From the NCBI GenBank assembly GCA_944470555.2, contig OX104127.1, positions 132,185,113 to 132,249,112 of the forward strand: a stretch of DNA of 64,000 nt, in the 5' to 3' direction. Positions 24,901 through 35,200 of this stretch are shown in pieces. A program made the translations under genes and the position numbers. This stretch comes from Heterobilharzia americana. Lineage: Eukaryota; Platyhelminthes; Trematoda; Strigeidida; Schistosomatidae. Positions within the stretch are counted from its first letter, which is position 1. Each line of letters opens with the position of its first letter. The notes under the pieces are model-generated. The model saw nothing but the letters and a program-made list of their open reading frames with translations, did not search any database and was not told the DNA's origin.

Positions 24901-25290
24901 TACCCTCTGCCAAGATCAGTTTTAGGTTAATATGCTTTTAAAAAACTCGTTCACTAATGGTCAATGAGAATGTTGCATTTCTTCGAAGATTTTATATATT
25001 TATGACGGTTCAGTCAATTTGTAAGCTAATGTTTTCCACATTATTTGTTTATTTATTTTTCAAGGAATTTTCTGTGGAATGTTATCGAACATTTAATGAA
25101 ACAAAATGCTACAATTGAATGTTGCACTGTAGAAGAAAGAAACTCATTAAAAGAAATTCTCGACACATTAGAAAATTCTATTTCGAGAAGGTTACATCAA
25201 GATATTGGATCTGCTGAACGAATGAAGTGGATAATGTTCATGAGAACAACAATCAGTAAGATGAACGCTAACACACGATTGTCTACTTGA
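9631..25290 (+). CDS. PTCD3: PTCD3-like mitochondrial small-subunit ribosomal PPR protein (mS39)
   Basis: PTCD3 (mS39) is a pentatricopeptide-repeat protein of the mitochondrial ribosome small subunit, needed for mitochondrial translation. Four exons (9631-9990, 12601-12756, 20634-22528, 25065-25290) join in phase to 878 codons plus stop. The N-terminus (MLRYSCMSNG, then a Phe-, Lys- and Ser-rich stretch with few acids) looks like a mitochondrial presequence. Family landmarks recalled from the vertebrate protein are present: a DFFPNDI...IPRI junction (compare YPKYFQKDI...IP), the LLDLLC motif after ETLHG, and the YRSMIRGAAKFENADRALEL repeat (compare YCTMIRG...QALNLY). It is longer than the roughly 690-aa vertebrate protein, with much of the extra length in linkers rich in Ser/Asn. 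The start lies 10 bases after an acceptor-like TTTTTACAG, so the 5' end is either another UTR exon or a spliced-leader acceptor. Introns contain PLE, RTE and SINE copies. Confidence 0.85.
11335..11455 (-). repeat. Family C tRNA-derived SINE, well-preserved head
   Basis: On minus: GACCTCGTAATTCAGTCGAC (box A region), AGAGCATCGG, and an exact GGTTCGAATCC box B, followed by GGCAGCGGTGCAAATTTCCA and the CACTACCCAATA end. The head resembles a tRNA but the acceptor stem is not paired. A solo tail of the same family sits near 11640-11672. Confidence 0.7.
12005..12265 (-). repeat. SM-alpha-like SINE with mutated hammerhead
   Basis: tRNA-like head on minus (CTTAGTGGATAACGCTTTGG), then a hammerhead block at about 12040-12085 with core ATGATAA (C3 and G8 changed) but preserved GTCCCAAATAGGAC and GAAAC. 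Confidence 0.75.
12310..12490 (-). repeat. Family D tRNA-derived SINE
   Basis: On minus: a tRNA-like head (TGGTTTAGATATATGAGTC, box-B-like GGGTCCGAACTCC), then CTCCACCTACCGAG, an ATAATATCATTAGCC segment, and a TGCATTAAGGTGCACAGG end. Shares order with copies at 34.9, 44.1 and 57.6 kb. No hammerhead core seen. Confidence 0.6.
12601..12756 (+). CDS. PTCD3: PTCD3 exon 2
   Basis: 52 codons between TTTACCTTTAG and GTAAGT. It begins IPRIDRWIPIQTPEDV and ends LYNEIAT. Phase 0 at both sides. Confidence 0.85.
12800..13380 (-). mobile_element. 3' fragment of the RTE-like non-LTR element
   Basis: Minus-strand pieces match the C-terminal RT region of the larger copy at 35.84-38.79 kb: VKSVLLYGSGTW followed by KLQTFINNCCPR and ELWQRTNQYREE, then GWDSHGKRRIGHPRVTLRWC, EEEMKASGQ. 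Frames are broken by short shifts. 5'-truncated. Confidence 0.8.
14500..15560 (-). mobile_element. Penelope-like element 3' fragment
   Basis: The minus strand around 14880-15010 translates to HNISSLVLMH, then TNFDFKNVEILD, resembling the end of the PLE GIY-YIG domain (SLV..H....FDF..VKILD). Heavily decayed. Boundaries are approximate. Confidence 0.5.
16900..17230 (+). mobile_element. 3' tail of a non-LTR element
   Basis: Plus-strand TTTTCACTATATTTCATT, then CTCTCATACACTTATC, then TTCCAACTTGAACTGATG resemble the tails at 27.76-27.89 and 33.78-33.94 kb. No coding frame. Confidence 0.45.
17330..18500 (-). mobile_element. Penelope-like element fragment
   Basis: The minus strand at 17660-17790 translates to QLVIKCHNISSLISMHEDN, then FNFENVKILDTGNTKNSREF, a PLE endonuclease-end signature and a second copy of the sequence at 14.9-15.0 kb. 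The upstream (5') part to about 18.5 kb is not readable as a continuous frame. Confidence 0.55.
19140..19410 (-). repeat. SM-alpha-like SINE, near full length
   Basis: On minus the order is the segment GACCGATCAATTCGATCC, then GGGATAATACAAGTAACAAC, tRNA-like head (TCTACTGGATAACGCTCTGG), hammerhead (about 19165-19215) and the end GATTCCACTGCTAGTCAC. The hammerhead has TTGATGA (C3 to U), with stem II and GAAAC intact. Confidence 0.8.
20253..20445 (-). repeat. Family B tRNA-derived SINE with near-consensus hammerhead
   Basis: On minus: GAACCAGTGGCTCAATGATA, box B GGGTTCGATCATT, then TTGAGGAGTCCGATTCTAGG through AAGCTGTCCAGTGC (about 20305-20352), then the tail CAACTGATGTCAATCC. Stem I CACTG/CAGTG would be nearly complete. 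C3 is U, and GAAAC reads GAAAA. Confidence 0.7.
20634..22528 (+). CDS. PTCD3: PTCD3 exon 3 (PPR-repeat core)
   Basis: The exon opens after TTCTTTATATAAG with EHKWSSETLHGLLDLLC. It holds the main PPR-type helical pairs and ends two bases into a codon before the donor GTATGT at 22529. The open frame runs on to 22586, but the last stretch is intronic. Confidence 0.85.
22905..22965. repeat. (CCCTCT)n / (CTAC)n microsatellite
   Basis: A CT run passes into CCCTCT repeats and then CTAC repeats, inside PTCD3 intron 3. Confidence 0.9.
23150..23525 (-). mobile_element. Penelope-like element fragment
   Basis: Minus frames read LNKELKHIKEALIVNNYPLE, then SIVLPYKKGTSENLRTIL, KTGIRVEFKPNYKL, LRDQLCPPNDRIEPIKRSYL, IYQIPCR. 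This is the PLE region between the RT and the GIY-YIG endonuclease. There is one frameshift, and the endonuclease itself is missing. Confidence 0.75.
23590..23830 (+). mobile_element. Penelope-like element fragment, inverted copy
   Basis: A plus-strand copy of the same PLE segment (CCCTATAAGGAAGGTACATC, AGCTCACTCAGAGATAAGC, AATCTATCAAATTCCATG) with more decay. It forms an inverted pair with 23150-23525. Confidence 0.7.
24645..24815 (+). repeat. SM-alpha-like SINE
   Basis: tRNA-like head (GTGGCTTAGTGGGTAACGC, box B GGGTCCGAGTCTC), then a hammerhead block, then GTTACTCTGCTAGTCATC. Lies in PTCD3 intron 3. Confidence 0.8.
24741..24800 (+). ncRNA. Candidate hammerhead, SM-alpha copy at 24.7 kb
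   Basis: CTGACGA core, GAAAC (24776-24780) and triplet ATC (24784-24786) before CTGGGT. Stem I ATCCAG/CTGGGT is mostly paired. Stem II GTCTC...AGCAC is damaged by two substitutions, so activity would be reduced if present. Confidence 0.5.
25065..25290 (+). CDS. PTCD3: PTCD3 exon 4 (terminal)
   Basis: It follows the acceptor ATTTATTTTTCAAG. The first base completes the codon left by exon 3 (GT+G, Val), giving ...EYIQV then NFLWNVIEHLMKQN. It ends NTRLST with TGA at 25288-25290. No canonical AATAAA is seen nearby. Confidence 0.8.
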
Positions 25291-25914
25291 GAAAAGGCTA
25301 CTTTGCAATCTAGATCTTCAGTCAGTCAGTATAATTGACAGTTTGATGTATGTATATCATGGATAACTGACTAACTCATTCTGTATCACAACTACATGTT
25401 ATTAATTTGTTGTAAATAGTTACTCGTGTATTTCTTAATGCTAATCATAGCTCACTTCATACCTCCAGTGTTGTGATCAACGAGTAGACACCGGCAGTTA
25501 TCTTCGCAGAATATTTATACCCGTAACAGATTCATAACAGATGTGTACTAGCTCGTTGAATGCTGTATTTTTAGAGACAGTGATATTCTGTAATGGATTC
25601 GTTCAGTGCACCGTCCATCCTAAAATGCAGTGCTAAATGGACTAGGAATAGGTTGTGAAATTGATAACGTCGTCTAAACTAAAATTAAGCATCATTTCAT
25701 TAACTCTTCACCTCCTGGTATGTACCGTATAAGCGTCGTGATTAGGGTTTACTAGATGTTATAGATTGTGGTCCTCTTGCTTCCGTATCCTTCTAAGATT
25801 GTTGATAAAATTATCTTCATTTCTTTGTTTATTTGTATCCCGATTCGAAGTGTAACACTGTGTACGTCGCTTTGCTAGATCCTACGCCTGTCTATACTTG
25901 TTATTCTCATCATC

Positions 25915-28900
25915 AAAATAGGATAAATCATGACTGCGTAAAGGTTCAAATGTCCACACCTCATATCAGCACGTCAAGTGACAATCTACTCAAATGAAAT
26001 ATAAAGTAGTAGAGAAGAAAGCAGTCAAAGTGGTTAAAGATAGTGATAAGACACACTAGGAGGAATAAGAAAATATTGAATTCGGTATGAAGATTAAGAT
26101 GAGGAAAATGTGAGCATTAATCTGTGCCCTTGAGATAGATTCTGAGTCACTTCATCTATAGTCTCTAACCACTGCTGTCACGTAGACCCCTAGTGGAAAG
26201 CCTACATTTCCCTTCACATATCACTTCATCAGTCAAAGACATACACTGATGCCATAATTCGGTCTCACCAATTCTTACCTTTTTCTAGCCTAAACCCACT
26301 TCAGCTAACATTGTGTGATGAGGCAGACCCTCACTAGACATTCGTAACACATCTCAGCCACCTCAGTCAATGAAGGTTCACAACTGCATCAATTGACTTT
26401 CGTCTTCTTCCTAAAACTCTGTCTGACTGACGTGGTGACGCCATAACATAGTCTGTACTACGAAGTCAACAGGAGTCAAATACCTGAAGACTTCTCGTAT
26501 CCTCTACCCTTAATGGCCATGTTTTACAACTATACAGCATAACACAGCGAACTACAGCACAGTATACCCCGCCCTTAATATGCAATGCGATATCACGGAG
26601 ATGCCATAAACTGCCAACAGCCTTCTGTACCCGTTCAGAGATAACATCGACCACTGGCCCACCAGGGCTGATTCGCCTCCTTTGGTCAGTGAAAAGATCA
26701 TCGGGCTTGACCATTTCCCAGCGTATTGTTAGCCGGAGCACCGCTGAAGACCACTCCTACAGCGACAAAATTCATCTAGATAGTGGGAAACGAATCTCAA
26801 ACACTCTCAGATTGCCACTAAGGGTGTTCAGAAAACGTTGTACTCCGTTGACATCTTCAGCTAACAGGATTATGTCATCTGCGTGCTCTCTAGGTTTAAC
26901 TAAAGCATTTTCTGCGACCAGATCAATCTTTCTAAAGGCAGACCACGGAAGGAAGACCTCCACAAGTACCTCGGTGACAAAATAAAATGGGAGTAGAGAG
27001 AGAGTGGATATTCATGAGGGATGCCATTTGACGCACACAACACATTTGATAACTCACCATAGGCTCTAACACCCCCATCGATGTCCGAGTACATAGCCTT
27101 ATACAGAGTGATTCGCCTACTTCATACCTCTATCAGTGAGATATTGCCATAAGACCTCTCGATTGACGGAATCGAACGCCACCTGGATGTTGAAAAATAC
27201 AGCCAATGTCGGGCGTTGGTAAGTGTGCATGTCTTCCAGAACCGGGGAGAGTGTGGATAACTGGTCCATCCACCCACGGTAAGGTCTAAACCCGGTCTGG
27301 TTTTCTCGGATTTGCTTTCCCTGAGCTCTGATATTTATAGAAGATGGAATCTTAGATATTATGTTCGTCAAACTGGTTACACTGTGGTTATCACTAGAGG
27401 ATTTCTCTACTTTCTTGAAGAATGGATCAAGTCAGCATAAGTCATATTTGATCCCATCTACTAAGGTGGCTTGGAAATGTACTGGCCACGCCGAGCCACT
27501 GCCTACCTTGATGTGCAATGCTAGGGGGAAGTTGGGTCAGGTTTCAGGGTAGTCATATTAAGACCTGGCACCGGTCGATGAAATGTCTGAAATTGCGTCG
27601 TAATCGCGAAAGGTACAGATTACTTGACTGGGGTCCCCAAGACAATAGGAATCAGGAGATGGAAACCACTGATGAAATGGCTGAAAAAAATCGGTCACAA
27701 TGGCGTAGAAATATTTTCATATTTTGAAGTATTTTAAAGCTTGAATGTTTTGACTGACTTTATTCTTCAAATTCCGCCTCCCCCTATCCACCTTTGTCTA
27801 CTTTGATATCAGTCTTTCCTACCCACTTGTTCTTCGTATACTACCTTGAAGTATGGCAACTTGAACTGATGCACTTGCGTACGAGGTTCTAAGATGATTT
27901 AATGTCTGTTTCACACGGTAGCTAGCACTTCACTTACGCTGACCAGAAATCCTCAACCACAGCCCTTAAGTGTTTCCAATACTAGTCCGTCTGGTCCTAA
28001 TGTGCTTTACTCTTTTACGGTTACTTGCAGCCTTCCCATCTTCTGTAAGACTTGAGGCGGCCTACTTCAATATTCTATTCAGAATCTGATCGGATGGCGA
28101 GCAACGAAATAATAGTCGGGGGCCAGTTGAATTCTCCGTCGAAGTGTTTCCACCCATCATTCCAGTTGTCTCTTCGACGAGTGAATCACAGATCCATTCT
28201 TCTCCAATTTTGTCTCACTCACTACTGACCCTCTCGTCCCAGTTTCCTCAATAAATCTGAATAGCTGCCTACTGTTACCTCCGCCTTTTCCATCTCTTTA
28301 GCCTTTTCTCCCCGCCACTGTTCATGGTCATTGTTTAGACTTTTTGTTAGTTTGCATGAGTTGTTTCCGCTCCTCATTGAACTTGGAGTCTGCAGGGATA
28401 CGTTCGCGTGCATCCATTAAGTCAGAAGGAGCTGCTGATATCCACTGGCTTTTTTAAACCACTTCTTCAGAATCGGCAAGTCTTCAAGGTTGTTTTCATA
28501 GCAAACTGGAGAAGGAGCCATTCTTCTGCCAGATGAGTGATCTTTTTCTGTCCTAATAACCGTCTAGCCAATTCCCCACGGAAGCCAGCCTTAGTGCTCT
28601 TCTTTTTGAGTTCAACTTACAATGGTCTTGTTGCTTGAGTTATTCTACGTCTATTTCGACCCATGCATGCACGCACTCGAACTAACGTGCGACTGCTGTC
28701 CAAACATGTTATCCAGAAGGAGCGGAAATCTGCCAACTCACTCCTCCGACAAGTGATGGTAATATGGTCTATCTGTGACCACCACCGAGTTGTGGTCGGT
28801 GGACGCCAAGTCATACAGTGTCTGAAGTTAGTGCTGACCAGAAACAGATGGTTGCCCGAGCATAAATGTAGCAGCCGACCACCGTTATCTGTTTCGCTTG

Positions 28901-30050
28901 GCTGGGATTTCGATAGTACCTTATTGCTTGACTTAGCCCACTTACTTGAGCATTGAAATCATTAGCTACGAAAACTATATCTGGACGTTGGCCTTTCAAT
29001 AGTAGGCCGGACAGTTTTCGGTAGAACTTATCCTACACCTCTTCCAAACTGCAGTCATTGTGTGCATAAGCAGAGACTACAAAGAGATAACAGCGAGTTT
29101 CACCTTCCCTTGTAAGCTCTCAGTCGAATAACTCATGAGCAACTATCAGCTGGGATCCGATCGAGCAGTGTATTTTCTGCCTCAACACTGAATGCTTTAT
29201 CTACATTAGCAAGACCACATGAACTAGCCATCGAATCTCTAAATACTTGAAGGGTGAATTTCAAAAATCCACTATAATGGCTTGGTAAGGTTAAGCGAAT
29301 AACTGCACTTCGGTCCTGTATGCGTGTCTCACAAGCACACCCTTGCTGGAGTTTCGCTTAGCGAAGCTTTTAGACCGATTTGACGGAGTATGGTTTCAGG
29401 AGACCAAGGTTGTTCCGTGAACTTAAATCGTTTTCAAGAGCTGCAGAAATGAAGGGAATTGAGGATGTAGGATTATTAACCGAGACATGTGAGGGGGAAT
29501 CAGAAGGTAAAGATGTGGAGGTTGAACACTGATTTGAGGGAGCTTGTCTGCTGACGAAGTCATGAGGGTGGTTGACACTTCCAGGCTTCCCACACCGGTT
29601 AGTATTTGACCGCAGAGCTCAAGAGACATCTACTTGAGGTCGGCTACACGCGACCCTTTTTAGGAGTTTCATGAATTACTTTGTTTTATGCATCGGCGTC
29701 GGCATGCCACGGGGCGCAGGGGTGTGCTATTTTTAGGACCAACCCTATTCTCATAAAGCAGCATCAGCGGGGCACTGTTGGTTGTCCAGGTGAAACACCT
29801 TACTGCTATCACACCCTGATCCGGTCAGCAGTACGACTCCGCCCTCGAATTCCCATCATAGTGAAGCAATTTTTTTGTCTAACCACTATCCCCAACAGAC
29901 CCTTCTGGTGTGGTGGGACCTCGAGGGAACAAGTGTCCCAGCCGGTGTAGCTTGTTGGGTCACTGTAATATGCAACCTCGGCCATCACATCAGGGTAACA
30001 GTTATCGGTCAGTCCACAACAGTGAATTCCATGCATAACTTAGTATAAGT
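25915..30050 (-). mobile_element. Nearly full-length but decayed SR/Perere-like non-LTR retrotransposon
   Basis: Read from the right. A 5' region (30036-29810: VHGIHCCGLTDNCYPDVM and GLLGIVVRQKNCF-type text). Endonuclease pieces (28999-28620: GQRPDIVFVANDFNAQVSGL, then LTWRPPTTTRWWSQIDHITI). A linker (28413-28222: EQWRGEKAKEMEKAEVTVGS). RT pieces (27371-27117: NQTGFRPYRGWMDQLS, QVAFDSVNREVLWQYL; 26963-26772: HADDIILLAEDVNGVQRFL; 26741-26466: GGVYCAVVRCVMLYSCKTWP, LRVEDTRSLQVFD). Then a 3' tail near 25.93 kb. RT catalytic YADD reads HADD. Many stops; not functional. A separate plus-strand fragment is inserted at about 27455-27920. Confidence 0.8.
27455..27920 (+). mobile_element. LINE 3' fragment nested inside the minus-strand LINE
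   Basis: It reads plus: WKCTGHAEPLPTLMCNARGK, then the tail CAACTTGAACTGATGCACTT. The related copy at 49440-49475 lacks this stretch, and the surrounding minus-strand element resumes with GCTAGCAC-type sequence, so it is an insertion. Confidence 0.65.
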
Positions 30051-30224
30051 ATCACCAGCAACGTTTTTGGCTGAATAGTTTCAAAGTTTCATTAAAATGT
30101 AGGCAATTACTATGACTACAACTATCTACTGTCTAATACAACTCAACCTGGTACATGTGTATATTTACTAGATAATGAGGTACACCCAATGTGTGATGGC
30201 TTATGACACTACACGATTGTCCAA

Positions 30225-30335
30225 ATTGAATTAATTGGAACGGAGCTCGAACCTGGAGCCTACTGCTTGAAAGTTGAGTGCCTAAGTTAGTGGGCCACGT
30301 GTTCACAAGTGGCTGAAAGCCTTTCATATCGTTAA
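30225..30335 (-). repeat. tRNA-like SINE head
   Basis: On minus: GTGGCCCACTAACTTAGGCA, then a box-B-like AGGTTCGAGCTCC. A single copy, not clearly in the other families. Confidence 0.45.
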
Positions 30336-30659
30336 GAGTAATAAACATCACCATAATAAGATATACTAACTGCTTTGAAAATGAATCTAAACGAGACAGA
30401 TCACATGTTATCTATTTCCATCCTTTTGTGTGGCAGTGTTAACTCACTATATACCATCTATGTATAGGTCCTGCACTATTCACATTCATACTGTTGAATG
30501 TGAAAGCAAACATCGCAATTGGAATGTCACCTTTACTGACCTGGTAAACCATTTTTATCAGATTTTACTGGGAATAATGCTTTCCATTTACAGACTTAGG
30601 GTTTAGTGCCCAACAGTTGTGTCAGTCATGTATGATCTCTACGATGTACGCATTTATTA

Positions 30660-31495
30660 ACCTCATTTGAGATCTTTATTCACAGATAAATATCCTGTGA
30701 CACTTTTCCTCTCGCGCATATATTTTTTAAGTATCACCTCCAAGCGAGGTCTAATAGAGTGCCTGTTTATTAGGATCTATCGTATCAGTACGATGGATGA
30801 AGATACCAAATTACTGACCAAAGCACTTATAGAAAATGGATATCCGATGAAGTTCATAGACCGTTGTAGAGGTCAAGTAGCACCAAAGCCGACCCTATTC
30901 ACGGTTCCTAAGATAAGCGTCCATATCACTCTACCATATAGAGGGGAGTTGAATAGTATCATTTTGAGATGTAGGCTGACATCAGCCATTAAGAAAATAT
31001 ATTGCGCGGCGAATCTCATCATTGTGGAAGAAACAAGACACATGCTTCACCGAAAACCTAAACACTGCATCAATGATTACGTCACATCCCAGTGTGTTTA
31101 TCAATTTACAAGTGTGTGGTCGCATACATAGGGAGGAGTAATCGAGTCATGCAGTTGAGGGTGAGAGAACATGCACCTGAATGGCTTCGAAAACAAACAG
31201 AGTGTGAAACAGTGATAAACGCTGGTGGGAGACGACCCTCTTCATCTATAGCTAAACATATCATAGAAACACGTCACAAAGTTAATGTTCAAACAGCTTT
31301 CGAATTTTTATACAGAAACAGTCAGGGACGTATTCTGAGATTTGAGGGAGCCATAGCCATACACAAGTTCAAACCACCTTTATGTGTACAAAAACAATTT
31401 GTTCTTGCACTCCACCTACTTTGCTTGGCGAACTTTGTTTTCTTACCAAGATTAGGACCAACTATGCCACTTCCTGTTTGTTCTCATCTTTCTTA
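30660..31495 (+). mobile_element. Penelope-like element: RT end plus GIY-YIG-type endonuclease, frameshifted
   Basis: The first frame (to about 31110) has LLTKALIENGYPMKFIDRC, then PKISVHITLPYRGELNSIIL and KPKHCINDYVTSQCVYQF. The second frame has YKCVVAYIGRSNRVMQLRVR EH, RPSSSIAKHIIETRH and RILRFEGAIAIHKFKPPL. YIGR with a downstream Arg and Glu/His fits the variant GIY-YIG nuclease of Penelope elements (the Cercyon type is known from schistosomes). One frameshift near 31110 and loss of most of the RT make it inactive. It ends just downstream of the HEAT-repeat gene, convergent with it. Confidence 0.75.
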
Positions 31496-31525
31496 ATTTT
31501 AATCGCCTATTGAGTTAATTGTTGC

Positions 31526-31552
31526 ATTCCCCCCCCCACACACACACACACT
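31526..31552. repeat. C-run followed by (CA)n
   Basis: Simple-sequence tract of C residues then CA repeats. Confidence 0.9.
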
Positions 31553-31921
31553 CCTCGGTTTAATATATATTGACTTGACAAGTAAATGTGTGATCAGATT
31601 GTTCGAAATGTATTGCGCAAATACATCACATTGTTCAGATAAACTTTGTCTTCTAATTACGCTTTCGAAATTCATAAAATGGACCACCTGTTTCAAATAA
31701 CCTTTATAGACCAAGACAGCTGCAGGAAAGGAAAATCTTCCAGACACCAGATTATGGAGTTTCAATACGTCAGCAATTACATAGTATTCTCCACCAGATA
31801 GGCTAACATTAACCACTAAACGAAAGTCAATCATACTGAACTTTAAGTTTGCGAAGTTAAAGAGAGCGAAGTAAAGTGAAAAGATACTAGAAAAAAAATT
31901 CTAAAACATATAAACACATAT

Positions 31922-31927
31922 TTTATT
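31922..31927 (-). terminator. Polyadenylation signal of the HEAT-repeat gene
   Basis: AATAAA on the minus strand, 60 bases after the TGA of the HEAT-repeat gene. Confidence 0.7.
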
Positions 31928-31986
31928 GATTAACATTATGTATTTTCAGAACCAGAGTGATCAGCAAAGTATTGTTATGCATGGTA

Positions 31987-32237
31987 TCATATGGAGGATG
32001 GTAATAATTCAAGTAGATTCTCAGAAACGTATGATTCAATATGGCTTTCAACTCGACCACGTAGCACACTTGGGCCATAACGATCTCCAATAGCTCTCAG
32101 GGCTTCAGATGCAGCACTGACAGCAAGTGGTAATTTGCTATCCACTGCAGCTGCTAGTATTCCCAAAAACGCATCCAAATGTCTTTTGAACTGTGGCTTA
32201 CTCAGATACTTGCACAACTGAACAATAACATCACAAG
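31987..32237 (-). CDS. HEAT gene exon 8 (terminal)
   Basis: Reads CDVIVQLCKYLSKPQFKRHL through ENLLELLPSSI with TGA at 31987-31989. Its acceptor is TTGCTTTTAG. Confidence 0.85.
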
Positions 32238-35200
32238 CTAAAAGCAATGAGAAAATAAAGTACTTTTTTGAGTTGAAAGACTGTGGATTACCATAATACT
32301 TATTTTAAAAACGTAGCGGAAGATTCACCTCGGATAAAATCTTTCAATATAGAACATCCCAAAAAACTAGTTTGTTATATTGATACACCTTTCCAGAAAT
32401 CGTATTTGGCGTTTCTTAGATTTTCCAATTGCGTATTCCGCAGTTCATTCGTAGTTAACACTACAGTATTCAATTCGCTATACTGTCTCAAGCGCTTAGA
32501 TATCCGACTGTACCGTTTTATTCTATGATACCTAGTTGGTTGATTGTTAATTGGTGTCTATGCACAATAAAAACAAAAGTGCGTTAACATTTGCTCTAAA
32601 AGACACCATTGACACGGAGGGTAGTGAGAACCATATTTCCTGACCTAAATGCAGCACTCGACTTAGTAAGTCGTTAGGTGCTGTAGCAGTGTCCGACTGT
32701 GAAGGGAGCACCGAGCTAGTACGTAACGTTAATCAAATCTCTCTACTCGAACTTACACAGCCGTGAAGAGTCCATGGAGAGTTATCATGTGAAATGACGA
32801 CAGCTGGTGTCTGCCAGGGATACCCTCTGTTCAACCTCGTTATAGATTATGTATAATCGGACATAACCTTGGGTAAGGTGCGTCTGACTTCACAGAGACT
32901 GATCTACTCCCTGGAGGTTATCTAGTTAACTTGGAGTATACAGATAACATTGTTCGGTTAAATAAAGACACTGAGAAGATCCAAGGTCTTCTGAATCTCA
33001 TGAGGATGAATCTGTGTATGTTTGGTATGCCTTTTGCACCTTCCAAATTTGAGGTGATGCTTGAGGCTCGATCTGCACCATCTCCCAGTTTAAGGATAGG
33101 GAGTGAAGTGGTGGAATGTGTCGATCACTTGACTTACTCGTGGAGTTGAATCATGCTGAATGGTTTGGTTTTTGATGCCATGTCAGCACGGATAAAAGGG
33201 ACTGTTTCACATTTACGAACTTGCGTCATCTGTGGTGCCAACTGGCGAGATATCCGATTATCTATCGAAGGACGAGTATAGTGCTCTGCAGTTCGTTCTG
33301 TCTTGTTATACGGCTGTGAGACATGGTCATTAAAAGTACGAGATATGAAGTGGTTACGATTTTTTGATCTGAGATATCTTCGTAGCATTGCTGGTGTTTT
33401 GTGGAATCAGCGTGTATGCAGTATTGATGTCAGGCGAAGGGTACTATGTGAGATAGGCAAGTCGATTGATGAGGTTGTGAACATTCATCGACTGAGGTGG
33501 GTTGGACATGTGTTGGGCCTGTCGACCCACCACCTACCTTGAGGTGTTATGCAAGCGGAAGTCGGGTTACATTAGAAGAGGGTTCCGTGTGGCCAGACGA
33601 AGACATGGCACCAGTCGATAACAACTTTGACTGTTAGTGTAAGTTGTGTAGAGAGGTGTAGACTGCTTGATTCGGATAGCGCGAATCAATGGTTGAAGAC
33701 TCATAGTGACATGACTGGAAATGGGTCACAATGGCGCAGACATATTCAACCCTTGACCTCTCCCAAAGCTTATATGTTTTCACTAACCTTCATTTTCTAT
33801 ATTCTGTTTCCTCTCATACACTTTTGTCTATTCTGATATAATCTTTTTTCTACCCACTTGTTGTTTGCACGCTGCTGTGAAGTGTGATAACTTGAACCGA
33901 TGCACTTTTGTGCAAGATTCTACGTTATATTTGTCGATCTTTTCCCAGTACTTAACAATGAGTTTCAACATAACTTCACAGTAAATTTGAGTTGTACATG
34001 GAGAGTGTAGGTTATCGGAAATCGTCAGTCCACTGGTTCACTTAAACTTTTTTCTGCCATAAATTGAGAAAATCCCATGGAGTAAAGATCACTGATAGAC
34101 ATTTAAACACATCTAGAAGCTACAAGACTCAAATACAGTTCGAGTATTTTCATATTATAAGAAATGAGGAAAAATGTTTTTGATCGGTTTCGGTTAACAT
34201 GGCTGTCTTTTAAGTGTTTCAAAATGATGAAATTTCAGACATAGAATTAAACGTTTACTGATTCCAAAGACATTTTTTACGTATGAAAGTACTTCCAATG
34301 ACAGTATTTCGTTGAAATCAAGATAAAAGATATTACAATATGAAACTGGACTTTCTTTAGAGGTGATATTCAACGCCATCGCATTAATGAGGCATTCTGC
34401 AATCCTTCATCCATTAGGAAGTGTCATAATCTTTTAATTTGAAAAGAATTCCAAAACTTATGTTAATATACTGCAAATAGTAGGTTGATTAGTTTGAATT
34501 ATGCAAATCAGCTAACATGGGATCTGGAATGACTACAAAATGGTTCAAGTTGTTGCCTCAGACGAAAAAAGAATTGATCCAACCAAAAGTCAAAGAAATT
34601 CATAAAAGATCACAAGAGGGGATTAATGCAAATAACAAGAAGAGATACTGTAGTCAGGAAGAAGGTGAGGTGTGGATGCGAACCCAACACTACGATGGAT
34701 TCTAAATCATGTCGCTAACAGTTGACTTCGGTTGTCTAGCAGATGACAACTTGGACGCCCATATTTTCTTATGCAGACAATATAAATAATCAAAGATGAA
34801 ACCTGATATTCATCACGGACTGATATCAGTTGGACAACTATTGGAAACCAAAGAGATTACTGAAGAGCTGTTTCATCCGAAGGTTGTCAGTCCATGAAAA
34901 ATATCACCTTGAAATCATGGAGCTGTGACACACTGGTTTAGGCAGCTAAATTTCAATCAATGAGTAACGGGGTTCGATCACCTCTCCGCCTACTGAGGTT
35001 TGGGCAACTAGGTACTACCATTAGTCCTCACACAATAAGTGTAGCTCCGTGCCTACTGCACAAACGAGAGAACTGAATAAAATCTGATAGTTAGAATAAG
35101 AATTTAGGGAAACACTATTCATTATTTTTTGGTATTTGCATTTCCCAATGAAGGAGAAGTAAATCAGTTGTTGTAATGACATCCTGTTGCACAAGAGGTG

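Noticed and set aside
28663..28956. Plus-strand open frame of 97 codons
   Set aside because: Opposite strand of LINE endonuclease text on minus; shadow.
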